Source: Myxococcales bacterium (lineage in GTDB: Bacteria > Myxococcota_A > Polyangia > Polyangiales > Polyangiaceae). Taken from it: a DNA stretch of 64,000 nt. How positions within the stretch are numbered: the first letter of the stretch is position 1; each line of letters begins with the position of its first letter. The DNA lies in NCBI GenBank assembly GCA_004193285.1, contig SECP01000037.1, positions 1 to 64,000 on the forward strand, written 5' to 3'. The notes under the pieces were generated by a model, which did not search any database, was not told the DNA's origin, and was given only the letters and a program-made list of their open reading frames with translations. Below are positions 24,494 to 33,285 of the stretch, piece after piece. Position numbers and translations under genes: made by a program.

Positions 24494-25141
24494 ATGGCCA
24501 AACGTTCCGGTTCCAAGGGCTCGCGTAGCGGGCGCAGAGCCGGAAAGGAGCGCGTTCAGCGCGCTCGTGAGCATGGTCTTCCGGAGCGGGCTCGACTGCG
24601 GCTCCGGGTTCGGGCCGCCACGCCCGATCCCCGGAGCCGCGGCGCCGGCGAGGATCGCTCCAGCGACGCTCCCAGTGCGCCGGTCCATGCTTCCGCTTCC
24701 GTACCGCCGTGGGTTTGGGTGGCGGGCGTCGCGCTCGCGCTGTTGGCAGGCGCCTACGTCTTGAGCCGGCAGCGCGACGAAGCCCTGACGGACGCGCGGC
24801 CCGAGCCCGCGGCCAGCGTCTCTGCTTCACCTTCCGCCGAGCCGTCACGTGGCGTCCTACTGCCAGCGACGGACGCTCCCAGCGCCGCCCTGCAGGCCGA
24901 GCCGGTGCCCGTCGCGCCGCCGACCTTGCAGCAGGAGCCCATACGGGCCGAGCCAGTCGCCATGCCGAGCGCGGCCGCGCCGGCCCGCCCGAAGGTCACC
25001 CGGCCCGCGGCGCCGCGCGTTGCGCCCGTCGTCGCCGCCCCGCCCGCCGCCGTGCCGCCCGCCGCGGCCGTCACGCCCCCCGCGGCTCCGTCGCCGGTCA
25101 CGTCGCCTGCCGCGCCGCAGCCGCCAGGTAACGCGGACTAA
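24494..25141 (+). CDS. Single-span Pro/Ala-rich membrane protein
   Basis: 215 aa. Highly basic N-terminal 65 residues (many Arg/Lys), one membrane helix (VPPWVWVAGVALALLAGAYVL, about 70-90), then a 120-residue Ala/Pro/Val-rich tail expected on the far side of the membrane. It begins 2 bp after the atpG stop, so it is probably on the same transcript. No conserved domain recognised and no clear ribosome-binding site. The composition resembles TonB-like or kinase-tail spacers but lacks their end domains. Real coding is likely, though less certain than its neighbours. Confidence 0.6.
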   Translation: MAKRSGSKGSRSGRRAGKERVQRAREHGLPERARLRLRVRAATPDPRSRGAGEDRSSDAPSAPVHASASVPPWVWVAGVALALLAGAYVLSRQRDEALTDARPEPAASVSASPSAEPSRGVLLPATDAPSAALQAEPVPVAPPTLQQEPIRAEPVAMPSAAAPARPKVTRPAAPRVAPVVAAPPAAVPPAAAVTPPAAPSPVTSPAAPQPPGNAD

Positions 25142-25242
25142 CTCGCCTCGCTGCTGAGCGGTCCCGCCGCCGTCGGTCCGTAGCTCGGCCCACTTCGGGG
25201 CTTCCAAGGGCGGTCAAGCTAAGGCAGGCTCCTTGCTTTCGA

Positions 25243-26493
25243 ATGGCCAAACGTCCGCATGTATTCGGTGTTGTCCTCGCCGGTGGTGAGGGAAAGCGGC
25301 TCTCGCCGCTGACGCGTGACCGCGCGAAGCCAGCCGTGCCGTTCGGCGCGAATTACCGGCTGATTGACTTCGCGATCAGCAACCTGGTGAACGGTCGCTA
25401 CCTGCGGGTCGCGGTGCTCACACAGTACAAGAGCCACTCGCTGGACCGTCACATCGCGCAGACGTGGCGCATGTCGCCGCTCTTCAACAACTACGTCATG
25501 ACCGTGCCCGCGCAGATGCGCCTTGGGCGCCGGTGGTTCGAAGGCTCGGCCGACGCCATCTATCAGAACCTGAACCTCATCGGGGACGAAGCACCGGACT
25601 ACATTTGTGTGTTCGGAGCGGATCATATTTACCGCATGGATCCGGAGCAAATGGTGGAGGCGCACATGCAGTCGGGCGCCGGCGTGACCGTCGCCGCGAT
25701 TCGCGTCCCCCGCGATGAAGCGTCGCGCTTCGGCGTGATCGTGCCTGGCAGCAACGACCGCATCGCAAAGTTCGAGGAAAAGCCGACCAACGCGCAGGGC
25801 CTGCCGGACAACCCGAACCAGGTTTACGCGTCCATGGGCAACTACGTATTCAACACGAAGACGCTCGTAGAGGCCGTACGTGCGGACGCGGAGAACAAGG
25901 ACAGCGCCCACGACATGGGCGGCAACATCATCACGGACCTGGTCAACACCGGCCAAGCCGCCGTCTATGATTTCTCCAAGAATCACGTGCCGGGCTCGAC
26001 CGAGCGCGACGCCGGGTACTGGCGCGACGTCGGCACGCTGGACAGCTACTACGACGCGCAGATGGATCTCATCAGCGTGCACCCGGTGTTCAACCTGTAT
26101 AACTTTCAGTGGCCAATCCACACGTCGATGGGCTCGCTTCCTCCCGCTAAGTTCGTGTTCGATCAAGACGGCCGCCGCGGCTCTGCGATCGACTCCATGG
26201 TGAGCGCGGGCGCCATCGTCTCCGGTGGCACCGTACGGCGCTCCATCCTCTCGCCCGGGGTGAACGTTCACTCTTATGCCGAGGTGGAAGACTCGGTGCT
26301 CATGAACGGCGTGAACATCGGCCGCCACGCCATCGTGCGGCGCGCGATTTTGGACAAGAACGTGCAGGTTCCAGCCGGCGCGCGCATCGGCGTGAACTTG
26401 GAAGAGGACCGAGCGCGCGGGTTCACCGTGAGCGAAAACGGCGTCGTCGTGCTGGGTAAGGGCGACGTCATTCCTGCGCCGGGCCAGGGTTGA
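25243..26493 (+). CDS. glgC: Glucose-1-phosphate adenylyltransferase (ADP-glucose pyrophosphorylase)
   Basis: 416 aa. Makes ADP-glucose from glucose-1-phosphate and ATP, the committed step in glycogen synthesis. N-terminal nucleotidyltransferase with VVLAGGEGKRLSPLT and RAKPAVPFG, the GTADAIYQN-like site (EGSADAIYQNL), FGADHIYRMD, KFEEKP, and GYWRDVGTLDSYYDAQMDL. The C-terminal left-handed beta-helix follows (HSYAEVEDSVLMNGVNIGRHAIVRRAILD). The start ATG at 25243 lacks a strong ribosome-binding site. The glycogen synthase gene follows after 4 bp. Confidence 0.96.
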   Translation: MAKRPHVFGVVLAGGEGKRLSPLTRDRAKPAVPFGANYRLIDFAISNLVNGRYLRVAVLTQYKSHSLDRHIAQTWRMSPLFNNYVMTVPAQMRLGRRWFEGSADAIYQNLNLIGDEAPDYICVFGADHIYRMDPEQMVEAHMQSGAGVTVAAIRVPRDEASRFGVIVPGSNDRIAKFEEKPTNAQGLPDNPNQVYASMGNYVFNTKTLVEAVRADAENKDSAHDMGGNIITDLVNTGQAAVYDFSKNHVPGSTERDAGYWRDVGTLDSYYDAQMDLISVHPVFNLYNFQWPIHTSMGSLPPAKFVFDQDGRRGSAIDSMVSAGAIVSGGTVRRSILSPGVNVHSYAEVEDSVLMNGVNIGRHAIVRRAILDKNVQVPAGARIGVNLEEDRARGFTVSENGVVVLGKGDVIPAPGQG

Positions 26494-26497
26494 TCGC

Positions 26498-27703
26498 GTG
26501 AAGGTCGCGCTCTTGTCGCGTGAGTACCCGCCGGAGGTCTACGGCGGAGCCGGCGTCCACGTAGAATACTTGGCGCGCGAGCTGTCGCGCCAGGTGGACC
26601 TGGGCGTCTACTGCTTCGGCCAGGACCGCAAAGCGTCCGAGGTGCAAGGCTCTTACAAGTCCTGGTCCCAGCTGGACGGCAGCGCCCCGGAGCTCGCCGC
26701 GCTCCGCACCCTCTCCATCGACTTGGCCATGGCCAAGGACGTCGCGGGCTCGGAGCTCGTGCACACCCATACTTGGTACGCCAACTTCGCCGGACACCTG
26801 TCGAAGCTCATGTATGGCATCCCGCACGTGATGACCTCGCACAGCTTGGAGCCGCTCCGCCCCTGGAAGGCCGAGCAGCTCGCCGGCGGCTACGCGATCT
26901 CGAGCTTCTGCGAGCGCACCTCCATCGAGGCCGCGGACGCCGTGATCGCGGTCTCCAGCGGCATGAAGCGCGACATTCTAAAGGCGTATCCCGCGGTAGA
27001 CCCGTCGCGAGTGCACATCATCTACAACGGCATCGACCTGGAGGAGTACCAGCGCGACGAGCGCACTCACATCCTCGAGCGCCACGGCATCGACCCTGCG
27101 CAGCCGTACGCCGTATTCGTTGGTCGGGTGACGCGCCAAAAGGGCATCGTTCATCTACTGGAGGCCGCGCGTCACATCGACAAGAGCGTGCGCATCGTCC
27201 TTTGCGCCGGCGAAGCGGACACGCCGGACCTCAAGGCCGAGGTCGAGGCGCTGGTGCAGCAGCTCGAAGCAGAGCGCGGGGGTCTGGTCTGGATCCAGAA
27301 GATGATGCCTCGCCCGGAGCTGATTCAGGTCCTCTCTCACGCGCGGGTCTTCGTTTGCCCCTCCATTTACGAGCCGTTCGGCATCGTCAACTTGGAGGCG
27401 ATGGCCTGCGGGGCGCCCGTCGTCGCTTCCGCAGTCGGCGGCATCCCCGAGGTCGTCGAAGACGGAAAGACCGGCTACCTCGTCTCGTTCGAGCCCGACG
27501 GCACGCCGATGGGGGGGCCCAAGGACCGAGCCGCCTTTGCGCGGGCGCTCGCGACGCGCATCAACGAGCTGTGCGCCGAGCCCGCGCTCGCCAAGCAGCT
27601 CGGTGCCGCTGGTCGCAAGCGAGTGGAAGAGCTCTTCGCTTGGTCCAGCATCGCCCGCCAGACGGCCCGGCTCTACGAGCGGCTCGTCAGCAAGAAGGCG
27701 TAG
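26498..27703 (+). CDS. glgA: GT4 glycogen synthase, short GlgA/GlgM type
   Basis: 401 aa, GTG start 4 bp after glgC. Uses ADP-glucose to build alpha-glucan, or maltose-1-phosphate if it is a GlgM. Two Rossmann domains: SREYPPEVYGGAGVHVEYLA at the start, NGIDLEEY in the middle, VGRVTRQKGI, and the GT4 EX7E motif EPFGIVNLE. The length and GT4 layout match the actinobacterial-type enzyme rather than the 470-480-aa GT5 GlgA. Members of that group were shown in mycobacteria to make maltose-1-phosphate for GlgE. Which reaction applies here cannot be told from sequence alone. Confidence 0.9.
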   Translation: MKVALLSREYPPEVYGGAGVHVEYLARELSRQVDLGVYCFGQDRKASEVQGSYKSWSQLDGSAPELAALRTLSIDLAMAKDVAGSELVHTHTWYANFAGHLSKLMYGIPHVMTSHSLEPLRPWKAEQLAGGYAISSFCERTSIEAADAVIAVSSGMKRDILKAYPAVDPSRVHIIYNGIDLEEYQRDERTHILERHGIDPAQPYAVFVGRVTRQKGIVHLLEAARHIDKSVRIVLCAGEADTPDLKAEVEALVQQLEAERGGLVWIQKMMPRPELIQVLSHARVFVCPSIYEPFGIVNLEAMACGAPVVASAVGGIPEVVEDGKTGYLVSFEPDGTPMGGPKDRAAFARALATRINELCAEPALAKQLGAAGRKRVEELFAWSSIARQTARLYERLVSKKA

Positions 27704-27730
27704 CAACTCCACTCGCGGCCGAGCCGCAGC

Positions 27731-28237
27731 TCAGAGCGTGGCGTCGACGCAGGCGTCCACACTCGTGCACGCTTTGCCCAGGCACGCCTCCGCGTCCAGC
27801 AGGGCCGGGTCGCTCGTCGTCTTCGCGAAGGAGAGGCACGACGTCTTGTTGAAAGTTCCTCCACACTTATCGACTGCGGCCGAGTATTTTTTGCAGAAGG
27901 ACGTGCCCTGCATGGACGGAGCCAAGCTCGCTTCCGTTTCGCTAGCGCAGCTGCCGAGCGCTCCCTCCTCGAGGATGGTGGCGCAGTCCGAAGACGCGTA
28001 GCAGGAGCTGACGCCGGTCAGAAAGTCTGCGCGGAGCTTGCCTTCGGCGCTGGCAAAGCTGGTTTCGCAGCTTTTGCGGCAGGTCTGCAGGTCCACACTT
28101 TGATCGCAGGCATGATCTTTGCGGCAAAGGTCCGCGCAAAAGTCGCCGGTGGAGCCGGCCCCACTCCCGGAGTCGTCCGAGGACGAGCAGGCGAAAGTCG
28201 CGAGAACCGCCACGATGATTCCGATGATCTTGGTCAT
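27731..28237 (-). CDS. Cys-rich lipoprotein
   Basis: 168 aa from ATG 28237 (GAGG 4 nt upstream). Lipobox LATFAC (Cys 17), Ser/Gly-rich spacer, then a domain with about a dozen cysteines in spaced pairs (CADLCRKDHAC, CRKSC, SSCYASSDC, CLGKAC), suggesting several disulfides outside the cytoplasm. No named family. It lies downstream of serS on the same strand with 88 bp between and converges with the glycogen synthase gene. Confidence 0.8.
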   Translation of the reverse strand: MTKIIGIIVAVLATFACSSSDDSGSGAGSTGDFCADLCRKDHACDQSVDLQTCRKSCETSFASAEGKLRADFLTGVSSCYASSDCATILEEGALGSCASETEASLAPSMQGTSFCKKYSAAVDKCGGTFNKTSCLSFAKTTSDPALLDAEACLGKACTSVDACVDATL

Positions 28238-28304
28238 GCCGCCTCATCGGCTCGGCACGGCGCTCAGTTGCGCAAACTTCGTGTGCGGCTCCCTCGCGCG
28301 ACGG

Positions 28305-28329
28305 CTAGGGGCGACGCTAGCGACCCTAG
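28305..28329. repeat. Inverted repeat at the serS stop codon
   Basis: CTAGGG (28305-28310) and CCCTAG (28324-28329) are complementary arms around a 13-nt loop that itself holds a GCTAGC palindrome. The right arm contains the serS stop. No T-run. It may mark the serS 3' end or be a binding site upstream of the Cys-rich lipoprotein. Confidence 0.35.
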
Positions 28330-29606
28330 GTACCGAGTCCGGCGCCCAGGCGCTCGCGGCCGCCGAGGTAGGGGCGGAGCTTTGCCGGTAGCCGCACGCT
28401 GCCGTCCGCCTGCTGGTGATTCTCGAGGAGGGGGACGAGGAAGCGCGGGGTGGCGAGGGCGGTGTTGTTGAGCGTGTGGCAGTAGCGAACCTTGCCCTGC
28501 GCATCGCGATAGCGGAGGTCGCTCCGGCGCGCTTGCCAGTCGTGGAGGTTCGAGCAGCTGTGGGTCTCTCGATACAGCTTCTCGCTCGGCACCCAGGACT
28601 CGACGTCGAACATCTTGTACTTGCCGAGGCCCATGTCCCCCGTGCAGCACTCCACCACTCGGTAAGGGACCTCCAAGTCGGCGAGGATGCTCTCGGAGAT
28701 CTCGAGCAGCGTGCGGTGCCACTTCTCGGATTCCTCCGGGTCGTTCTTGCACATGACGTACTGCTCGACCTTGTTGAATTGATGAACGCGAATGAGGCCG
28801 CGCACGTCTTTGCCGGCGCTGCCCGCTTCGCGCCGGAAGCAGCTGGAGATGCCGGCATACCGCACTGGAAGGTCGGCCTCGTTCAGGATCTCACCGCTGT
28901 GCAGGGCGTTCAGAGTCACCTCGGACGTGCCGGTGAGGTACTTGTCGTCCGCCTCCAGGTGGTAAACCTGTTCGCGGCCAGTCGGAAAGTGACCGGTGCC
29001 GATGAACGCGGCTTCGTTCGCGAAGGCCGGCACGCTCATGGGCGTGAAGCCGCGTTCCACCAGGCGGTCCAGAGCGAAGCGCAGCAGGCTTTGCTCGAGC
29101 AGCACGCCGTCCCCCTTGAGCGCGTACGAGCGCGAGCCAGCGACCTTGGCCACGCGCGCCAGGTCGGCCCAGCCGTGTTTCTCGAGCAGCGCAACGTGGT
29201 CCAGCGGGGCGAAGTCGAAGCGAGTGGGGCCGCCCACGACTTTGACGACGACGTTGTCCGCCTCGGAGGCGCCCCGGGGCGCGCTGTCGGCCGGAATGTT
29301 GGGCACCAAGAGCAGCAAGTCGCGGAGCGCCGCGTCTGCGGCGTCGATGCTGGGCTTCAGCGCCGCGATCTCGTCGCCGATGCGGCGGCCTTCCGCGATG
29401 AGCGTGGCTCGCTCCGTGGGCGCGGCTTTGGGGATCGCCTTGGCGTTGCCGTTCCGCTTCTCTTGCAGCTCCTGCAGCGTCCGGGAGAGGGCGAGCGCCT
29501 GCTGGTCTGCGGCGAGGAGCGCGTCCAAATCCAAGCTCACCCGCTTGTCGGCGATGGCGCGCTTCACGAGGTCGGGGTTTTCGCGGATTTGCTTGAGGTC
29601 GAGCAT
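28326..29606 (-). CDS. serS: Seryl-tRNA synthetase
   Basis: 426 aa, standard length. Class II synthetase that charges tRNA-Ser. N-terminal coiled-coil arm (about 30-105), then catalytic core: GTSEVTL, motif 2 (SSCFRREAGSAGKDVRGLIR), EVPYRVVECCTGDMG, CSNLHDWQARR and motif 3 (NNTALATPRFLVPLLENHQ). The ATG at 29606 opens the usual MLDLKQIRENPD start. It is divergent from the lipoprotein at 29761. Confidence 0.98.
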   Translation of the reverse strand: MLDLKQIRENPDLVKRAIADKRVSLDLDALLAADQQALALSRTLQELQEKRNGNAKAIPKAAPTERATLIAEGRRIGDEIAALKPSIDAADAALRDLLLLVPNIPADSAPRGASEADNVVVKVVGGPTRFDFAPLDHVALLEKHGWADLARVAKVAGSRSYALKGDGVLLEQSLLRFALDRLVERGFTPMSVPAFANEAAFIGTGHFPTGREQVYHLEADDKYLTGTSEVTLNALHSGEILNEADLPVRYAGISSCFRREAGSAGKDVRGLIRVHQFNKVEQYVMCKNDPEESEKWHRTLLEISESILADLEVPYRVVECCTGDMGLGKYKMFDVESWVPSEKLYRETHSCSNLHDWQARRSDLRYRDAQGKVRYCHTLNNTALATPRFLVPLLENHQQADGSVRLPAKLRPYLGGRERLGAGLGT

Positions 29607-29760
29607 CGGGCGTCTCTGCGCCGATGCTTAACACAAGCCTCCCGGCGAAGGCAGCCGCACCGCGGCGCCGGCAGGGTGGGCACATGAAAGCGCCCGCGCG
29701 TCTTTTCGCCCCCAAGGGCGCGCTTTGCCCTGTGATCGCGTTTCCTGATATGACCCCAGC

Positions 29761-30528
29761 ATGGGTCTGGTCTTCGCTCGCCTCTCGCTTTGTGTGTCGC
29801 TTTCGCTCTCCGTCGCCTGCGGCGGAACGAAGGCTCCCGAGGCTCCCGCAGCCGAAAATCAATCGGAAGAAGCTCCGCCGCCCAGCGCCGACAGCGCGGA
29901 GGACGCAAAGCCGGCGCCGACCGCGGAGAGCGCCGGGAGCTCCACCTCCATACCCACGGAGTGCGCCAAAAAGGGCGCCATTTGCTCTCCGGATCCGCAG
30001 TTCGTGAAGCGGCTTTGTAACGGCAAATTTCCGTCTATCGGCCTCTATCTGTTTTCCAATCCAAAATGGACGCGCGGGTACCTGACGCGGCGAACGAAGG
30101 CGTGGAACGCGTCGGGCGGCGCTTCGGACAGCGGCTGGGTGGAGTTCGACGAGGAGGTGCTCATCCTCTATGCGCGCGTTGCGGACGCGGGCGGCATGCA
30201 GGTAAGCGGCGCCGGCGGCAGCTTCGACGCCCTGCGCTGGGACGGCTCGTGCGTCACCTTGCAGAGCGAAGAGGTGACGACGACGAAAGCCCCATCCCCC
30301 AAGTACCCACCGATCGACTTCCGTTACCTGGACGACGACACCCAAGAGGCGCTGCGCAAGGACGAGAAGCTGAACAAGGCGTGGCAGGAGCGGCGCAAGG
30401 AATGTAAAGGCGCGACGAGCGGGGACGTGAGCCTCAAGTGCGTCAAGGCGGACGACGCTCTGACCAAGAGCGTGATCGCGTTCGTGCGCGGGGGCGGCTC
30501 CATTCCGGAGCCGAAAAAGCTGCCCTGA
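29761..30528 (+). CDS. Lipoprotein, unknown function
   Basis: 255 aa. Signal peptide with lipobox LSVAC (Cys 20), a Glu/Ala/Pro-rich linker to about residue 65, then a globular part of about 190 residues with cysteines at ECAKKGAIC, RLCNG, GSCVTL, KECKG and LKCVKA. No family recognised. The short beta-rich middle (GWVEFDEEVLILYARVADAGG) suggests a compact extracytoplasmic domain. It converges with the solute-binding protein gene (stops about 20 bp apart). Confidence 0.75.
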   Translation: MGLVFARLSLCVSLSLSVACGGTKAPEAPAAENQSEEAPPPSADSAEDAKPAPTAESAGSSTSIPTECAKKGAICSPDPQFVKRLCNGKFPSIGLYLFSNPKWTRGYLTRRTKAWNASGGASDSGWVEFDEEVLILYARVADAGGMQVSGAGGSFDALRWDGSCVTLQSEEVTTTKAPSPKYPPIDFRYLDDDTQEALRKDEKLNKAWQERRKECKGATSGDVSLKCVKADDALTKSVIAFVRGGGSIPEPKKLP

Positions 30529-30549
30529 AAGCCTCGCGGAGCCAGCTCG

Positions 30550-31860
30550 CTAGCTCCGAAACGAGACCGCGCCGAGGTTCCAAGCGTCCAAGGCGTCGAA
30601 GGCGGCCCGACGTGCGCCCCACACGGAGAGCTCACCGATGACGCCGAGTGGGAGCTGCCGGCCGAGCTCCCGCGCTGGCGCGCTCGCGGTGCGAGGCGAG
30701 CGCTTCGCGACCTCGGGGCTGGCGGCGCTGCGCAGAGCCAGCTCCACTTCGCGGGGAGCCGCGCTCGGAGCGCGCACGCAATCCACCAGCAAGCCGAACT
30801 GGCGACTGGCTCGCAGCGACTCCAGCTCCTCGGCGCTCTTCTCCGTGACGCTGAGCTCGTGACCGGGCGTCGTCATGGAGGCGGCCAAGGCGCGCGCCAC
30901 CGCGACGAGCTGAGGTGCGGCGCTGCTGACCGCGATGGTCGTGCTGGGGCCGCCCCAAGCGGCGGAGCCCCGGGCAAGCGGCGGGAGACCTCGTAGGCCG
31001 AGGTGAGCGAGGCGCTGGGCGGGAATCGCGTCGAGCAACGCTTGCAACGTGCCCGCCGCGCCCCACGCGCCTGCAGATTTGCCGGCGAGCAGCGCCGCGA
31101 AGCCGTAGCAAGGCGCTTCGAAGCCGACCGCATCCTTGACCGCGCGGTAGAGCCCACTGCCGAACCAGCCCACGTCGGTGCGACCCGTCTCGAAACCGCG
31201 AAGCAGCTCGGCCAGATCCGAGACCGACGCGACCTCGATGGCGTCCAGAAAAGCCGGGCCGCGCGCCGCGTGGGGGTTACGCGTGAACAGCGCGCGTCCC
31301 CGCGACAGCTCCACCCGGAACGCGCCGCACCCGTCCGGGGCCATGGGCGAGAACTGACGCGGCACGAGCGCGAGTAGCGGACTCGCCAGGGCGCGCGCCA
31401 CCGCCTCCGGAGTCGCGTGGGGGAACAACACCGCGAGAGGTTCCCTGGTACTGAGTACGGGCGCCTCGAGCTCTCCCAGCACGCCGACGCCGCCCCGGGT
31501 GCGAGCGCGCGCGAGCGTCGCGGCTACGTCCGCCGCCGTGAGGGCGGCGCCGGCGCCGGTCTTGAGCCCCGGTCTCAAGTGGAAGCGGCAGCCGGTCGCC
31601 TGCTTGATGGGGAGCGAGTCAGCGAGCGTCGGGTAGGCGCCGCCGGCCGCATCCAGCGCGAAGATGGGCTCGAACACCGCGCTCGCGAACAGCGCGGAGA
31701 AGGCGTCGTTCAAGGCGGCCGGATCCAAGGTGGTGATGGGCCAAGGAACCGAAAGTCGAAGCCGCCCCCCGTAAGGAATGCGGCCGAGGGCAGCCGCCGG
31801 GCTCGTCAGCGCGACCGCGGCGAGTAGCGCGCGGCGAGAGACGGTCACGGGCCGCGTCAT
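30550..31860 (-). CDS. Family-5 extracytoplasmic solute-binding protein
   Basis: 436 aa from ATG 31860, which overlaps the upstream stop as ATGA. The N-terminus (VSRRALLAAVAL) is a signal peptide with a twin-arginine-like RR. The mature part matches the oligopeptide/nickel-type binding family: LRLSVPWPITTLDPA, ALFASAVFEPIFALD, CRFHLRPGLKTGAGAALTAADV. The domain is shorter than usual (about 500 aa) and no ABC permease or ATPase gene is nearby, so it may not serve transport. Ligand unknown. Confidence 0.8.
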   Translation of the reverse strand: MTRPVTVSRRALLAAVALTSPAAALGRIPYGGRLRLSVPWPITTLDPAALNDAFSALFASAVFEPIFALDAAGGAYPTLADSLPIKQATGCRFHLRPGLKTGAGAALTAADVAATLARARTRGGVGVLGELEAPVLSTREPLAVLFPHATPEAVARALASPLLALVPRQFSPMAPDGCGAFRVELSRGRALFTRNPHAARGPAFLDAIEVASVSDLAELLRGFETGRTDVGWFGSGLYRAVKDAVGFEAPCYGFAALLAGKSAGAWGAAGTLQALLDAIPAQRLAHLGLRGLPPLARGSAAWGGPSTTIAVSSAAPQLVAVARALAASMTTPGHELSVTEKSAEELESLRASRQFGLLVDCVRAPSAAPREVELALRSAASPEVAKRSPRTASAPARELGRQLPLGVIGELSVWGARRAAFDALDAWNLGAVSFRS

Positions 31861-33119
31861 CGCAGCAGCCATAGCTCATCGCTCACGGCCGCAACCAGCG
31901 TGGCCATGCCCGGCCCCTCGCGCCGCTGGCAGATGGCGAGGGCGGTGATGCCGGGGGCCGGCACCTCGAAGCGAAGCGCCGTCTTATCATCCCCCAGGGT
32001 GACGAGCGTGAGGCGGTCCTTGTCCGCCTGCAGGGTATCCGCGCTGAACAGCAGCTCGGTTTTCCCGTCGCTGTCTGCGTCGCCGAGCGCGAGCTGCGCG
32101 CCGACTCGTTCGGTAGGGAGAGCTTGCCGGCGCGCGCCGGAGACGAGCGTTCCCGTCCCCAAGGCGCGGCCGAGCCAAGCTCCCGCGGCACCCGCGAGCG
32201 CGTCCACCGCGCCGGCGTCGGAGCCGGCCGCGGCCGCGCGAGCGGTGCACGGCACTGGCTCCGCAGAGAGGCCAAATAGCCGTCGAGGCGCGCACGTGCT
32301 CCCGGGGACGGGCACGAGGCCCTCGTAGCGCTCCTTCACGTTGAGCTCATGGTCCAAAGTGAGCCCGTCGCGACGGTCGCTAGAGCCGACTCGCAGCGTG
32401 CCGTCCGCCATGATTTCGGCGCTGGCCAGCGGTTCACGGAGCGGAGTCGGTGCGACCGGCGAGAGCGCGGACCAGGGGACTCGCACGCGCTCCACGAACG
32501 CACGGCGCTGGATGCGGCCCGCTCGTACGAAGCTGCGCGAGACCACCACGAGCTCCTGACCGCCGTCCGGACCGAACGGACCGCACGCTAGCGCCACGAC
32601 GCCGCGCTCGGGCGCCTTCACCTTCAGTGTTTCGGTGACGACGAGCGGCGGCGGAGGAATGAGCGTTCGCAGCTCCGCGTCCAGCGGCACCTCGACGAAA
32701 GCGTGCGCCTCGCTCTTGGGCTTGTCGCGACGCAAGCGCTGCCACAGGCCGAAGGAGCGTCGCAAATCGGCGCTGACGCGCAGCGCCCCGCCTGCCTTCT
32801 CCACCGTGAGCTCGACTCGCAACTTGCGGGGCTCGGCGCTCTGCCCCAGAGCCCGCTCGACCGCCCCCCGAAGCCGCTCGCGCAGCGCCTCCTGGTTCGG
32901 CAGCGGTCGGTCGCTCTTCAGCTCCAGCACGGCCACGGACGCGCCGCGCGCGGCGGGACCGAGCTGGGCTTGGAGGCGACAGCCGAGCAGTGAGAGCGAG
33001 CCTTGGGTCGGAAGACAGCTCGACGCGGCGTTCCCTTCCTGGGCGAAGGAGGGCGCGCCGAAGCAGCACGAGGCCGCGAGGAGCGCGGCACGGACGAGCG
33101 ACGAACGGGGATGCGGCAT
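31857..33119 (-). CDS. Secreted protein, unknown function
   Basis: 420 aa. Signal peptide ending APSFAQ (about residue 26). Residues 60-130 resemble an alpha/beta domain (VAVLELKSDRPLPNQEALRERL). The C-terminal third has an FG-GAP-like phrase (LALGDADSDGKTELLFSAD), suggesting a beta-propeller. The gene is the first of a coupled pair with the solute-binding protein, so the two probably act together in the periplasm. No catalytic motif seen. Confidence 0.78.
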   Translation of the reverse strand: MPHPRSSLVRAALLAASCCFGAPSFAQEGNAASSCLPTQGSLSLLGCRLQAQLGPAARGASVAVLELKSDRPLPNQEALRERLRGAVERALGQSAEPRKLRVELTVEKAGGALRVSADLRRSFGLWQRLRRDKPKSEAHAFVEVPLDAELRTLIPPPPLVVTETLKVKAPERGVVALACGPFGPDGGQELVVVSRSFVRAGRIQRRAFVERVRVPWSALSPVAPTPLREPLASAEIMADGTLRVGSSDRRDGLTLDHELNVKERYEGLVPVPGSTCAPRRLFGLSAEPVPCTARAAAAGSDAGAVDALAGAAGAWLGRALGTGTLVSGARRQALPTERVGAQLALGDADSDGKTELLFSADTLQADKDRLTLVTLGDDKTALRFEVPAPGITALAICQRREGPGMATLVAAVSDELWLLR

Positions 33120-33285
33120 GCGCGCGCCTATCTTGCCCTGCTTTGGGCAAGCGCCCCGGGTCTCCGCCCCAGGACGAGAAACCGGCGAGAATTTCGCGCA
33201 AATCCGGGTCCGGCCAGCCTCCCAGGGGCTCCTCGCACAGAACCGCGCCGAAAAGGACGACGGTTATGATAGTTCGTTACACGGT

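Noticed and set aside
28416..29687. 423-codon open frame opposite serS
   Set aside because: Antisense to all serS motifs; no start signal or domain.
33120..33285. Upstream extension of the beta-barrel frame with an ATG at 33118
   Set aside because: It lies in the divergent promoter region, lacks a signal peptide at that start and reads as low-quality protein.
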